Below, piece after piece: positions 43,567 through 56,350 of a stretch of DNA of 64,000 nt (positions are counted from its first letter, which is position 1; each line of letters opens with the position of its first letter). The notes below the pieces were generated by a model. The model did no database searches, was not told where the DNA came from, and worked only from the letters and a program-made list of their open reading frames with translations. Source of the DNA: Hordeum vulgare subsp. vulgare. Its lineage: Eukaryota > Streptophyta > Magnoliopsida > Poales > Poaceae. A program made the position numbers and the translations under genes. Location: contig NC_058519.1 in the NCBI RefSeq assembly GCF_904849725.1, forward strand, positions 187,911,703 through 187,975,702, given 5' to 3'.

Positions 43567-45990
43567 GAGTTCTCAAAGGGAGCCCTACCAGGGTTTGGGA
43601 GTTACGCGACGGGGCTCATGACTCGGAGCCGCCGCGGGGTAACCTACATCGACAACCAGCGATGGGGACCTGAAGCGGATTCGATTGAATCTGGTTACAG
43701 GGTCCCCTTCGGCAAGATCAACATCTTCATCGGCATGATTGGATCATCCGCACCTGAGCCGGGCACCTCCACCGACATCGTCGAGCTAGCCAGGTACGTC
43801 CGCCAGTGATAACGCCAAATCTGACTCGCCCGGTCTTTGTGGGGTTCACGCAGGGATCGGAGGAGCCAGAGCGCTCGGCGACTTAGGAAACTACACCGGT
43901 CAACTGTGATGACGAATCATCCATGGGCGGCTCAGATTCAATCCGGTCTCTGCATGGGGATTGTCTTGGGGGCTTGTCGCTGGCCATGGACCCCGAAGTC
44001 CTTGACCGAACCCGCCGCCAGATCACCATCTACATGGCACGGGCGACTGAACCCACACAAAACCCTACTGGAGGTGATGGAACCGGCGAGACGTCCAGGA
44101 GCCCGGCCGCAGTCTTGGTGGATTTAGCGGCGGAGATCACGAGGCTAATGGAGACTCCCCTCACACCAGAAAACCAGGAGGAGATAAACACGGAACTGGC
44201 GAAACTCAGAGAGGCAGTGGCAAAGGATCATCGGGATGCCGAGATAGATTCCGCCAGGATCGAGACTCGGCAAGCTCAAATTACGTCCGAAAGGATGCGT
44301 TTAAGCACTGACAACTGGCGGCTCGAGAGACAGTAGCGCACATCCGACGCCGCCCGTCAGCGGAGACACCAGGGTCGCCTGCCCCATGATCTCAACCCGA
44401 CCCGCCTGTTCGACACTCCACGAACCCCTGGGGCGGGAGCCGCCCCGGGGGGAGGACCGGGCCGCCCGCCTAACCCACCGGCTCAGCCAGTTGAGGGTCA
44501 CATTCCCCGATTCCGGACGCCTCAAGGCCACTTTTCCAACCCGGTGGATAACATGCTGGCCGCAACTCGCCATCTGGAGTCTCTTCCGATTCACGGCAAC
44601 ACCCCTGCTGAGATAGAAGCAAGGAATGCCATCGAGATGTTGAAGATAGCGGTGGTTCAAAACGCCCAGTTCTCAGATAGCCTCGAGAGGTTGCATTCCA
44701 CCCCCCAGGCAAGTTACACCAGGAGTCGGCCAGAGGACCAGCACGCAGTAAACAGCGGACCACGACACGTCCCACAGGACAACCCGCCTGAACCGAACCC
44801 GCCGGGCCGGGATCTCCCAAACGTCCAAAACGCCCCGGCCCCCCTCGTCGGGGGCGGAGGGCGAGTAGGAGTACCATGCTTGGGCCTCGCCCTTCGTAAC
44901 GAAAGGATGCCCAAAGACTTCAAGGGCCAAGAAAGGTGCCTAATTACACCCCAGACCTTGAGCCGGCGTCGTGGATCGAGAGTTATGAAATCGCCATGCA
45001 CATGCTCGATGTAAACGAGGTGGTTTGCGCTAGATACTTCACAATGATGCTCGAGGGGTCAGCACATACTTGGTTGAAAAACTTTCCTCCCAACTCCATC
45101 CAGACCTGGGCCGAGTTAAAAGAGCGTTTCATCAAAAACTTCCGAGGAACTTGCAAACGCCCGATGACGATCGTCGATCTACAACACTATGTCCAGCGCG
45201 CGGATGAGTCGGCTCACCATTGGTCACGGCGGGTCGCAGAAATTATCCATTCGTCAGATGGCATTACGGAAGCTCAGGCTGTGCTGATCCTCGAGCAAAA
45301 TTGCCATTACGAACCGTTGGTGCAAAAATTAGGGCGACTCAAGCGAAAGGTCCAAGACATGGGAGAACTGATGGACACCCTCACTAGGTATGCTGAGGCT
45401 GATGACACCAAAGATCCTGGTGAAGACGGTAAGGCTAATTCGCCCAAGAAGGGCGAGTCATCCAAGAATCATACCCGCTTCAGGGACGTAACCGCCACAA
45501 TCAAGAGACCAACAGCAAGCGAAGGCCGCAAGAAGAGCCCTCGGATTTAGTCGCCAATACCAACGCCAACAACGGCAAGAAGAAAAACAGGGGGTTTAGC
45601 GGGAAGAGGCCGCGTAACTACGAAGAGCTACTCAAAGGCCCTTGCCCACACCATGCCACGGCAGACGGTCCGGCGACTCACTCTTGGGAAAACTGCTTCG
45701 TGATGCGAGAGTTTCGGGCGGAGGTGATCAAGAAGAGTCAAAACGATGACCCGGACCAGCGCCAGGAGAAATTCGCCGCACCCAACCAGAGACAGAACCC
45801 CTTTGGCGGTTTTCCCGAATAGGGGGCTTAGGGAGGCCCACAGGCAGGCGGCGGCCAATACCCGGTGCACCACCAGCGGCGATATAACCCGCAAGGAGCC
45901 TTCCAGCAGCCACCCCCACAGGGGGCTCCGCAGGGTCAGGACGATAATGGGGGCTTCCGCAGCAACCCCAAATAGTTAAGTAATGGGCAG
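43567..45990 (+). pseudogene. TE8 gag
   Basis: A leader frame ends at 43809. Frame 43923-44336 (coiled, Glu/Arg-rich) continues past a TAG at 44334 in the same frame to about 44930, where a frameshift enters 44936-45550. That last part holds the capsid domain: CARYFTMMLEGSAHTWLKNF and WAELKERFIKNFRGTCKRP. After a stop at 45548 a cysteine/histidine cluster (CPHHATADGPATHSWENC, about 45638-45692) forms a probable zinc knuckle of the C-H-H-C kind common in Tat gag. Gln/Pro/Gly-rich sequence with more stops follows. It would package element RNA but is inactivated. Confidence 0.85.
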
Positions 45991-46019
45991 TATCATGTTT
46001 TCACCACTAATGCTTGCAG

Positions 46020-49000
46020 GCGTGATAAGAAGGTGAGTCACCGGGCGTACGGTGTGTCCGAACCGGCGCTTCCCAGATACCTCCATTGGTCTGAGCAAAC
46101 CATAAGGTGGAGCAGGGAGGATCACCCGACGAGAGTTAATAACCCGGGCGATCTGGCGTTGGTCGTGGCTCCCCAAGTTGGGGGTTACACCTATCAAAAG
46201 TGCAAATGGATGGTGGCAGCAGCATCAATATCCTATACTTTGACACTTTCCAAAGGATGAACCTACTGGAAAAAGACCTGATGCCTTCAACTACGGTTTT
46301 CCACGGAATCGTCCCAGGCAAGTCGGCCTATCCCATAGGCCGAGTCAGGCTCACAGTGGCATTTGGAACTGCGCAGAATTATAGGTCGGAGTCAGTGATC
46401 TTTGAGGTGGTCAAATTGAAAAGCCCCTACCATGCGCTGTTTGGGCGGCCGGCTTACGCCCGCTTCATGGCTCGCCCATGCTATGTCTACCTGAAGCTCA
46501 AAATGCCTGGTCCCAAAGGACCCATCACGGTTGATGGAGATAGAAGGATTGCAAAGGAATGTGAAGAAGGGGACGCGGCTTATGCGGAAGTCGCATGTGC
46601 TGCGGAAGAGCTCAAACACCATCGGGCCAATGTTGACCCGGCGGACATGTCACCCCTAAAAAAGCCGACTACAGATTCTGAGTCGCCCCTCAAGTTCAAG
46701 CCAACGGATGACACTAAGACGACCGATTTCGTGCCTGGCGATTCATCCAAGCAATTCACCATTGGGACAGGTCTGGACCCCAAATAGGAAAGCGCGCTCA
46801 TCGTATTCATCCGTGAGAATCGGGACATCTTCGCATGGAAACCTTCTGACATGCCTGGTGTGCCGAGAGAATTCGTTGAGCACCATCTTAATGTTGACCC
46901 AAAGTGCAAACCCATCCAGCATTACCTTCGTAGATTTAACGAGGAGCGATGCAAGGCGATTGGGGAAGAGGTTGCCCGTCTTTTAGCCGCCGGTTTCATC
47001 GTGGAAGTTTTTCACCCCAAATGGCTGGCTAACCCGGTTTTGGTACTCAAGAAGAATGGTACTTTTCGTATGTGCATCGACTACACAGAGCTCAACAGAG
47101 CCTGTCCAAAAGATCCCTTCGCTCTTCCCCGCATCGACCAGATCATTGACTCGGTGGCGGGATGCGAACGATTGTTCTTTTTGGATGCTTAGTCAGGATA
47201 TCACCAAATCAAGATGGCCGTGGAGGATCAAGAGAAAACAGCCTTCATAACCCCCGTCGGGGCTTTTTTTTATGTGTCCATGCCCTTTGGACTCAAGAGT
47301 GCGGGGGCGACTTATCAACGCTGCATCCATAATTGCGTCCACAACCAAACCGGTCCCAACGTTCATGCCTATGTCGACGATATTGTTATCAAAACCCACC
47401 AGGGGGAGACGCTACTAGAGGACCTCAAGGAAACGTTCGATAACCTACGGGTATATCAGATGAAGTTAAATCCCACCAAGTGTGTTTTTGGTGTGCCTGC
47501 AGGGAAATTGCTGGGTTTTCTGGTATCGGAGCGCGGCATTGAAGCTAACCCGGACAAGATCGAAGCAGTTACATCCCTTCGAAAGCCGGCAAACGTTAAT
47601 CAAGTTCAATGACTGGTGGGTCGCATTGCGGCCCTGAGTCGTTTTGTGAGTCGCCTGGGGGAGAAGGCGATCCCTCTTTATCAGTTATTGAGGAAATCCG
47701 ATCGGTTTGTTTGGACGAATGGGGCAGACGAGGTGCTCGAAGACCTGAAACGCCAATTGGTTAACCCGCTGGTCCTGGCCGCCCCGACGGAAAAAGAGCC
47801 CATGCTTCTGTATATCGCGGCAAATTCCAAAGCAGTAAGTGTGGTAGTGGTCGTTGAGAGAAAGGAGGAAGGGAAGGATACCCAGTGCAACGCCCGGTAT
47901 ATTTTATGAGCGAGGTGCTAACTCTTTCCAAGCAGCGGTACCCACACTGGCAGAAGTTGGTATATGGGGTGTTCAAGGCGAGTCGAAAACTTAAGCATTA
48001 TTTCAAAGAACACCCTATCACAGTGGTTAGCTCTGCCTCCCTTGGGGACATCATCCAGAATCGGGAGGCGACAGGGCGGATCGCCAAGTAGGTAATAGAA
48101 CTTGGTCCCCACCACATACAGTATACCCCCCGCACAGCCATTAAGTCCCAGGCCTTAGTTGATTTCATCAACGACTGGACGGAGCTACAGGCTCTGGAAG
48201 ACCGGCCTGATCTCACTTACTGGACTATTTATTTTGATGGATCTAGGTAGTTGGAAGGCTCGGGGGCTGGTGTGGTGTTGGTGTCCCCTCAAGGAGATAA
48301 ATTCTGTTACGTTCTCCGACTCATGTTTCCGTGCACTAACAATGCGGCGGAATACGAAGCTTTGCTTCACGGCTTGTGACTCGCCAAAGAGATGAATCTA
48401 ACACGAGTCAGATGCTTGGGCCACTCTCATTTGGTGGCACAACAAGTTTCAGGTACCTGGGATTCTCGGGACCCCATGATGGCGGCTTATAGACGAGCTG
48501 TGTCTGAAGTGGTGGGTCATTTTCATGGTTATCAGGTGGACCATATTGATTGGCGCCTCAACGAGGCAGCTGACGCCCTCTCGCGACTTGGCTCCCAAAG
48601 AAAGCCGGTTCCTCCTAATGTTTTTCAAGATATCTTGTATAAACCGTCCGTGATTCTACCATAAGAGGAGGAATTGGCAGTACCAGATCCTGAGTCCCAG
48701 CTCGTGGCGGCTCTCCATGTCACTCCGGATTGGGTTCTTCCTTATGTGGCTTATCTCGCTCGGGGCGAGTTACCAGCAGACGAAGTTTTGGCTCGCAAAA
48801 TCGTTCGGCGCACCAAATCCATGGTCATCATCAATGGCGAGTTATATAAGCGGAGCGCCTCTGGAGTTTTTCAGCGATGCGTTTCTAACGAAAAAGGATG
48901 CATAATCTTAAATGACATTCATTCCGGAGATTGTGCGCATCATGCCGGGTCACGCTCTTTGGTGTCAAAGGCTTTCCATCATGGTTTCTTTTGGTTGACG

Positions 49001-49984
49001 GCTCATGCAGATGCGGAAGATATAGTTCGTCGGTGCGAAGGATGCCAACATTATTGGCGGCAGGCTCATGTGCCGACTGAGGAATTAAGGATGATCCCCA
49101 TCACTTGGCCTTTTGCAGTCTGGGGGCTAGACATGGTCAGCCCTTTTTAAATGTCCTCTAACAAGAAGACCCATCTGCTGGTGGCGGTTGATAAGTTCAC
49201 CAAGTGGGTTGAGGCGGAACCTATTAGAGCTTGTGATGCGGAGACAACGGTCAAATTCTTGAAAAAGTTGATTTTCTGGTTTGGATACCCGCACATCATC
49301 ATTACCGATAATGGTACTAACTTGTACCAAGGGGCGATGCAGGAGTTTTGTCGTCGAGAACATATCCGGCTTGATGTTTCTGCAGTCGCTTACCCGCAAT
49401 CTAACGGGCAGGCAGAACGGGCGAATCAGGAGGTTTTGCGAGGGATTAAGCCCCGACTCATGGTTCCCCTGGAAAAAACCCCACGGTGTTGGGTTGAAGA
49501 ATTGCCTTCAGTATTGTGGAGTATCCGGACTACCCCGAACAGGTCCACGGGTTTCGCCCCTTTCTTCCTGGTGTACGGAGCGGAGGCTGTCCTTCCTACT
49601 GATATAAGGCATGATTCACCTAGAGTCGCCGCATATGTGGAAAAAGACAATGAGCTGGCGCGTCAAGATTCTTTGGACGCCTTAGAAGAGGCACGTGACC
49701 TGGCTGCGGCCCGTTCAGCTATCTATCAACAGGATCTACGGCGTTATCACAACCGCCGGGTTAAAAGTCGGACCTTTCAGGAAGGCGACTTGGTTCTTCA
49801 GTTGATACAAGATCGTGCAGGCATGCATAAGTTGTCACCTCCTTGGGAAGGACCGTTCGTCATGAGTAAAAATCTCCGCAATGGCTCTTATTATTTGGTG
49901 GATCTCCAGCCTAACCGGCCAACCACGGAGGCTGAGTCAATTCGCCCCTGGAATATTGCCCACCTGCGGCCTTATTACACTTGA
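46020..49984 (+). pseudogene. TE8 pol: protease, RT, RNase H, second RNase H, integrase
   Basis: The protease active site MDGGSSINILYFDTF (46203-46247) follows a frameshift at about 46200. One frame then runs to about 47880 with stops at 46785, 47190 and 47610. RT has FRMCIDYTELNRACPKDPF and the catalytic YVDDIVI (about 47371). After a shift, frame 47885-49984 is open apart from stops at 48089, 48248, 48377, 48662 and 49148. It holds the end of RNase H, a second RNase H (YFDGSR, NNAAEYEALLHGL; the expected GDSDL reads GHSHL) and integrase with an H-H-C-C region (48930-49050), LDMVSPF, ITDNGTNL and NGQAERANQ for D, D, E. No chromodomain is seen. It is homologous throughout to TE2 pol. Confidence 0.93.
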
Positions 49985-50047
49985 GCTATTAAGCTCTACA
50001 TTTTGTAAGTTTTTCAGTTTCATTATAAAGCAATAAAGTTGAATATA

Positions 50048-50139
50048 CTCCCTGACTTGGGGGCTTCTTCATTGAAAGAACAATTTTTGTCATCTCCCTG
50101 ACTTGGGGGCTTCTTCATTGCAAGAACAATTTTTGTCAT
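50048..50139 (+). repeat. 46-bp direct repeat, two copies, after pol
   Basis: CTCCCTGACTTGGGGGCTTC starts both units (50048 and 50094). The G-rich TTGGGGGCTTC resembles a polypurine tract. Confidence 0.85.
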
Positions 50140-51552
50140 CCTGCTGCGACCTTATGAGCCGATAGAATCAACATTTTAGGGTGGCGCTTGAGCTTTCTGA
50201 CTCGCCCCATCCTGTCGCGACCTTATGAGCCGACGAAATCATCTGCATTATAGGGTGTGTGCTCGAGCTTTCTGACTCGCCTCATCCTGCCGCGACCTTA
50301 TGAGCCGACGAAACCTGCATTTTAGCGTGGCGCTTGAGCTTTCTGACTCGCCCCGTCCTGTCGCGACCTTATGAGCCGACGAAATCATCTGCATTATAGG
50401 GTGTGTGCTCGAGCTTTGTGACTCGCCTCATCCTGTCGCGACCTTAGGAGCCGACGAAACCTGACTTTTAGGGTGGCGCTTGAGCTTTCTGACTCGCCTC
50501 ATCCTGTCGCGACCTTGTGAGCCGACGAAATCATCTGCATTATAGGGTGTGTGCTCGAGCTTTCTGACTCGCCTCATCCTGTCGCAACCTTATGAGCCGA
50601 CGAAATCATCTGCATTATAGGGTGTGTGCTCGAGATTTCTGACTCGCCTCATCCTGTCGCGACCTTATGAGCCGACGAAATCATCTGCATTATAGGGTGT
50701 GTGCTCGAGCTTTCTGACTCGCCTCATCCTGTCGCAACCTTATGAGCCGACGAAATCATCTCCATTATAGGGTGTGTGCTCGAGCTTTCTGACTCGCCTC
50801 ATCCTGTCGCGACCTTATGAGCCGACGAAATCATCTGCATTATAGGGTGTGTGCTCGAGCTTTCTGACTCGCCTCATCCTGTCGCGACCTTATGAGCCAA
50901 CGAAACCTGCATTCTAGGGTGTGTGCTCGAGCTTTCTCACTCGCCTCGTCCTGTTGCGACCTTATGAGCCGACGAAACCTGCATTATAGGGTGTGTGCTC
51001 GAGCTTTCTGACTCGCCTCATCCTGTCGCGACCTTATGACCCGACGAAACTTGCATTATAGGGAGTGTGCTCGAGCTTTCTGACTCGCCTCGTCCTGTCG
51101 CGACCTTATGAGCCGACGAAACCTGTATTATAGGGTGTGTGCTCGAGCTTTCTGACTCGCCTCATCCTGTCGCGACCTTATGAGCCGACGAAACGTGCAT
51201 TATAGGGTGTGTGCTCGAGCTTTCTGACTCGCCTCATCCTGTCGCGACCTTATGAGCCGACGAAACCTGCATTATAGGGTGTGTGCTCGAGCTTTCTGAC
51301 TCGCCTCGTCCTGTCACGAACTTATGAGCCGACGAAACCTGCATTATAGGATGTGTGCTCGAGCTTTCTGACTCGCCTCATCCTGTCGCGACCTTATGAG
51401 CCGACGAAACCTTCATTCTAGGGTGTGTGCTCGAGCTTTCTGACTCGCCCCATCCTGTCGCGACCTTATGAGCCGATGAAACCATCATTTTGGCTGCGTG
51501 CTCGAGCTCTTTGACTCGCCCCGTACTGTCGCGACCTTATGAGCCGACGAAA
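50138..51552 (+). repeat. 20-copy tandem array of a 72-75 bp unit in the TE8 3' region
   Basis: Each unit contains GTCGCGACCTTATGAGCCGA and CTCGAGCTTTCTGACTCGCC. Two unit lengths alternate irregularly, differing by AATCATCTGCATT versus AACCTGCATT. Twenty copies were counted by the CCTTATGAG core. The central copies are more alike than those at the edges. The array fills the gap between pol and the 3' end of the antisense gene and has no ORF. Confidence 0.95.
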
Positions 51553-51858
51553 TTGCGATTTTGATCTTTTTTGGCATAGCCATGAGGGTTTTTAACCTTT
51601 CTTTCTGATTCCTCTTGAAAATATTTGTTATCATTTATTTGGTTTCACATATCTTGTTTTCAAAGCTTAAGTCAGGATGATGATCAGAACTACTTCGTCC
51701 ATGACGGATTAAGCAACATAAAGGATTCTCAAATGGCAGGTCAAATATTTCAAATCGCCTTAAGGGCGATATAAATATTCTTTCGAAGAGTATCACAAAA
51801 ACAGTATCGACTTATGAAAAAGACCTATTACATGGCTCTCAGGCCAAATCAATGAGGT

Positions 51859-54800
51859 TTATTCTGTTGGCGCCTTAGGATCATTTGGCTGCGAGCTTTG
51901 GCCGACCTCAATTTGCAAGTCGCCCAATACCCAGTTGCACTTAGCCAGAGCTGCGAAGTCATCTTCATCATTCAGGATGGATGCCAGGTCTGCTTCCAAG
52001 TCAAAAGGGTTCTTGGGTCGCCGAGGAGTTAAATTGGTCGACACAAAGGCAGGCGGGTTGACATTCTTGTTTTTGCTGTCATAAGCCGCCTGATACTTTG
52101 ATAAATCAAGACTTGCTACGAGTTGGGTTGCTGCGAGTCGGGAATCCTTGACAACACGTTGATAGTCCTCTTCAACGAATTCTTACCCATCATCTTTGAG
52201 TTGCGGAAAGCCTGCCGCAACCTCTTCCGGGTTGATCTCTGGAGCATACGCCAAGGAGCGGCTCAAGGCAGTTAGAACACCTTTTCGGGCGGCTGACCGA
52301 GTTAACTCGCCAATCTGAGGGGGAAGTGTGGATAGGCAGCCAAGCACCTTCTTTATGGAAGTTATTGGCTCTTTGGCACCCATCACAGCTTTAACAGTTA
52401 ATAAACTGCCGGTGTACAGTTTTTCTGTCAACGTGTAAATCGCCTTTAGCATCAGCACACAATCTTCCTGAAGTTTGGCGGCTCTCGGACCTTAGTAAGG
52501 GGTCATGATAATCAGCGACTTACGGTAAAAAGGAAAAAGGAGGCATAAAGGACCAAAAGTTTGAGTAAGCTTACCAAAGACGGCTTGCGTCCTGTTTGAG
52601 ATATGACGCTTTAAGCCGGACAATTCTTGTTGCACAGTGGCCAGCCTCGCTTCAGCCTTTTCCGCTCTTTTTATGGCAGCATCTTGGTTAGCTTGAGCTC
52701 TTTTCAGATTGACTTTTAGTTTTTCCAGCTCAGCCAAGGCCAATTGATATTTCTCCTCCAACTTAGCTCGTGCATCTTACTGACCAGATAAGTTTTTCTT
52801 TAAATCGCCAAGCGCCGATTCAGTCTGAGCAAGAGTTTCCTGTTGAAAGTACAAAAAAGGGGCATGTCTCAGAACTATTGCAAGCAAATATCCCTGACAC
52901 TTGGGGGCTAATGTATAATTTTTTCTTTTCAGATGAAATTATACGTTATCAAGACCCGGCTCATCTTTTTATTGATGACCCGGCCCTTGGGGGTTACTGG
53001 TTGCAAAGTTTTTTCTAAATTTTTCAAGACCCGGTTCATCTTTTTACTAATGACCCGGCTCTTTGGGGTTACTGGTCGCAAAGTTTTTTTTTTCTAAATT
53101 TTTCAAGACCCGGCTCATCTTTTTACTGATGACCCGGCCCTTGGGGGTCAGTGGGACTAATACAATATAACAAAACTTACCTGATGTTTGTTTTTTAACA
53201 TCCGCAACAAGCGTTTTTCCATCTCATAGCTCGCCTCCAGGCGACTTGAAAAACTAGAGCAGAGTTCCTTGAACTCCAGATTTTCATATTCAGAAAGCTT
53301 CGTCTTGGAGAGTCCAGATTCGGGAATGGTTTGAGAGGAGGATGCCACATGCCTTGACAAAACAGTTGCCGGCGGCTTAGAGAAGCCGGTACCAGTAATA
53401 ACTATAGCATCTGGGTCTTCTGTTGTCATCAATGGGCTTGACGACTTAGGGGCATCCATTGCTTCCTTTGGCGAGTCTGGAAGATCCATTTGATTTTCAG
53501 GCTCGCCTTGGTCCGGGTTGTCCTAAGTCGGCATTGATTCTTTGATGGGCTCTGAAGTTGTGACAGGAGTTGATCCGCTGGTTTTCCTTAATGAACTGGA
53601 AGCGCATTAAGGAACTGGAAGTCTATTACCTACAGAATTCAAAGTAAGATTATCAAAATACTTACCCAGGAACTCGAATCATTGGTGGAAGTGTCGACAT
53701 CACTGAGTCGCCAGATGTAGGAGGAGAGTTCTACAAGAATTATACGTCAAAGATATAGGCGGGTTACAGATGTGATCCAAAGAAACATGAAGAATTGTTA
53801 TTCATAAGTACCTCATTTGGTTTCCTTTTGTTCGTTGCTGGTAAGCCGAACACCAGATAACGGAATGACTTCCGGTCTTCCGATTTGAAGTATGTTGTGC
53901 TTTCTTCAGTAGGAAATTTCGGTCCAAACAAGCATTTGGGTGTGAGAAGGGAACTTTCCCACAAACTCGTCTGGCCGGCTTAGGTGGAGAAGGAGATGAA
54001 TCGGAGGAAACAGAAATTACCTCAACAAAGTCCTCCTGGCTTTCGTTGTCTTCATTCTATTTCAAGAGCGACAGAGATATAAATACAAAGATTAACAGTA
54101 GTGAATGGCAAGTAAAAAGAGGATGAACTTGTACCTCCGAAAGTGCATCGCCGACTTGAGATTCATTGACTTCGGATGGCTCAGCCGTAGCAGCTTTGCC
54201 CTTACCCTTGGTTTTCTTTGAAGGCGGCTTAACATTTTTCATGGCTGGCCTTTTGGGCTTCCTGGACCAAAACTTATCGCCTTTCAAAAATAGCATATGT
54301 TACAAAAACCACAATACAAATGAAGCATAAGAAGTAAAGACCAAAGGCGGGTTAGATTTGTTCACCTTGGGCGCCGGGTTAATTTTGCAGAAAGGCTTGA
54401 GGCCGATTTGGCCGCATTTTCCCGCAGGCTCGCCAGTCAGCTTCTTGATAATGGTGACGATGTCCTTTTCTGTTAAAGCCTTATGGAAATAACATTGAGG
54501 ATGATCTAGGGTGCCATCAAATTCGCATATCAAACCGTCCCGGCGACTCAGAGGGAGAATACGCCATTCGACCCAGCAGTGGATTAGGTCAACCCCAGTA
54601 AGGCCGTTGTTTGTCAAGGATCTTAACTTGGACAGTACTGGGATGAATTCTGATTCCTCCTCCTCGGTAAGCTTGTCTGGAAGCTTGAAGTTCGTTGGAA
54701 GGCGATTTTTCCTGTAGCCCCGAAGATTGTTTTCGCCTGCAGGAGAAGTCTCTTGACAGTAGAACCAAGACTCGCCCCAACCTTTGGGATGGCTGGGCAT

Positions 54801-55250
54801 GGCGGGTGAGGGAAATGGGCTATCCCTGCAGCGCTGGACATTGACACCGCCGAGTTCCAGGATGGGGCCGTTGTGGAATTCCGTTTGGCGATTCAGATGG
54901 AAAAAGTGCCAGAATAAAGGAATAGAGGGCTCAATCCGCAGATAAGCCTCGAAGACCACTTGGAATTTTCATAAGTTACTTATGGAATTGGGTCCGAAAT
55001 CCTGGAGGCAGACGTTCATGAAAGCCATGGCGTCTCTAAGTTACTTTGATCCGGGCGGTTTAAAACCTCGCTCCAGGTGTTCAACAAAAATGACTATTTC
55101 CCCTTCTTTGGGGTTAGGGAGATCTTCTCCGAACCCGGTACGCCAGCCGATAACATTCTGAGCATCCAAGTTGCCCGTTTTCACATAGTCTTCTAGTATG
55201 GTGTCATCGACCTTGGTAGGAAGCGAGTCACTTTTGAAGACGGCGCCCAT
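51859..55250 (-). pseudogene. TE8 antisense gene (plant 'gypsy-type transposon' accessory protein)
   Basis: ATG at 55250 (MGAVFKSDSLPTKVDD) opens a frame with EGEIVIFVEHLERGFKPPGSK, broken by stops at 55041 and about 54970. It then runs openly from 54959 to about 54365 with GWGESWFYCQE, NGLTGVDLIHCWVEWRILPLSRR and PQCYFHKALTEKD, the conserved region of PF04195-like plant transposon proteins (family from memory). Donor-like AAG/GTGAAC near 54367 and later exons follow: Lys/Pro-rich (54275-54140), 53960-53815, 53510-53182, a heptad-like coiled coil (about 52840-52565), and the last exon ending at the stop at 51859. VIFVEHLERGF parallels VVFVEHFYWGF of the TE2 gene, so the two are homologous. 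The gene runs convergent to pol. Its function is unknown. Confidence 0.75.
52895..53160. repeat. Tandem repeats in an intron of the TE8 antisense gene
   Basis: About 2.7 copies of a roughly 80-bp unit contain AAGACCCGGCTCATCTTTTT and GATGACCCGGCCCTTGGGGG. They lie between the donor near 53181 and the coiled-coil exon. An additional CACTTGGGGGCTAATG at 52897-52912 resembles the polypurine tract plus LTR start. Confidence 0.85.
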
Positions 55251-56350
55251 GCTACAAAGAAGTAAAGTATGGATTTATACGCCTTGAACATCTACTGTAA
55301 GGGGTGAAATAAGTTCATCTAACGCGCCAAGTAATTTGTTCACGGACGGAGAGGGAAACTTGACCCGACATATCAAGAGCCGAGTTGGGTTGCTATGGCG
55401 ACTTATGAAGTCTGGTTATTCTCGGGAGCTACGTTCTAAGGATGATGGAGACGTTTGTTCAAAACGTCAAAGTGTAAAGACTACAAACAGCTTTTTGCAA
55501 AACAATAGGTAAATTATGGATCTACCGGATCGATCTGAAAACATGAGAAAAATGGCTAGGCGCAACAAATTTATCACCGGGACGAGGTGACGCCCTTCTC
55601 TTGATGAAACGTTATAATAGGTTCACAAGTAAGAGCGGATAGATGAAGATATTCGAAGCATTTGGTTATCTCATCGGCATTTGTGCTAATCAGTTCAGGC
55701 AACATATGCTCGCGAAGAACATGAAGAACATGGCGACGCTGTAGCTTCAAATGAGGATTGGATATATTCTTAAATGGGCCGTGGCCTAACCTGATGCTCT
55801 CGGTCAGAGAAGGCCGACGGCGACGAAGGTCGTTGGAGAAGCACGGAGGTCCCGTCGAGCGAAGAGATCTTCGACGATGGTGGAGCTCGTGGCGAACGGC
55901 GAGATTGTCTCGGGCGAAGGCGGAAAGAACGGTCGACGGCGGAGCCCTCGGGAGGCGATGAGAGTTTCTCGCGGTGATAATGGGGAGGAGATTGACGAGA
56001 CTGGTAGGTGGGAAGCGTCAGTCCTGTCCCCCCCGTCTATTTATTAGGGCGGGCGCTGGAATCGAGGCGCCGCAAGCGGGAACCGCCGGGGAATAAAAAG
56101 ATTCGCTATCAATGCGTTCCGAAGATTTTGGGATAACGATGCGCTGAGATCCGTTGGTATTATGTCAGTCTTCCCGAAAATCGAGGGATAAGAAGAGGCC
56201 AACAAGAAATGGTTTGACGACTTAAAGAGTTTTTCGGTGCCAGATGGCGGGTTACAATTTCTGACGTATGAAGAAAAATGAGGAATGAATCGCCTTCAAC
56301 TAAGCGGGAGTATTGGTGTGAAAAGAAGTTCAAGTCAATCTGGGGTCTAA
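55251..56350 (-). promoter_or_regulatory. TE8 region between the antisense gene and the 3' LTR
   Basis: This 1.1 kb has no domain-bearing ORF. A TATA-like TAATAAATAG on the minus strand (56037-56046) downstream of a C/G-rich stretch is a candidate core promoter for the antisense gene, which starts about 790 bp further on. TCTGGGGTCTAA (56339-56350) directly before the LTR is the polypurine tract of TE8. Confidence 0.5.

Noticed and set aside
50138..51552. CRISPR-like or centromeric satellite array
   Set aside because: There are no unique spacers, the units are contiguous and diverged, and the array lies wholly inside one retrotransposon in a plant genome.
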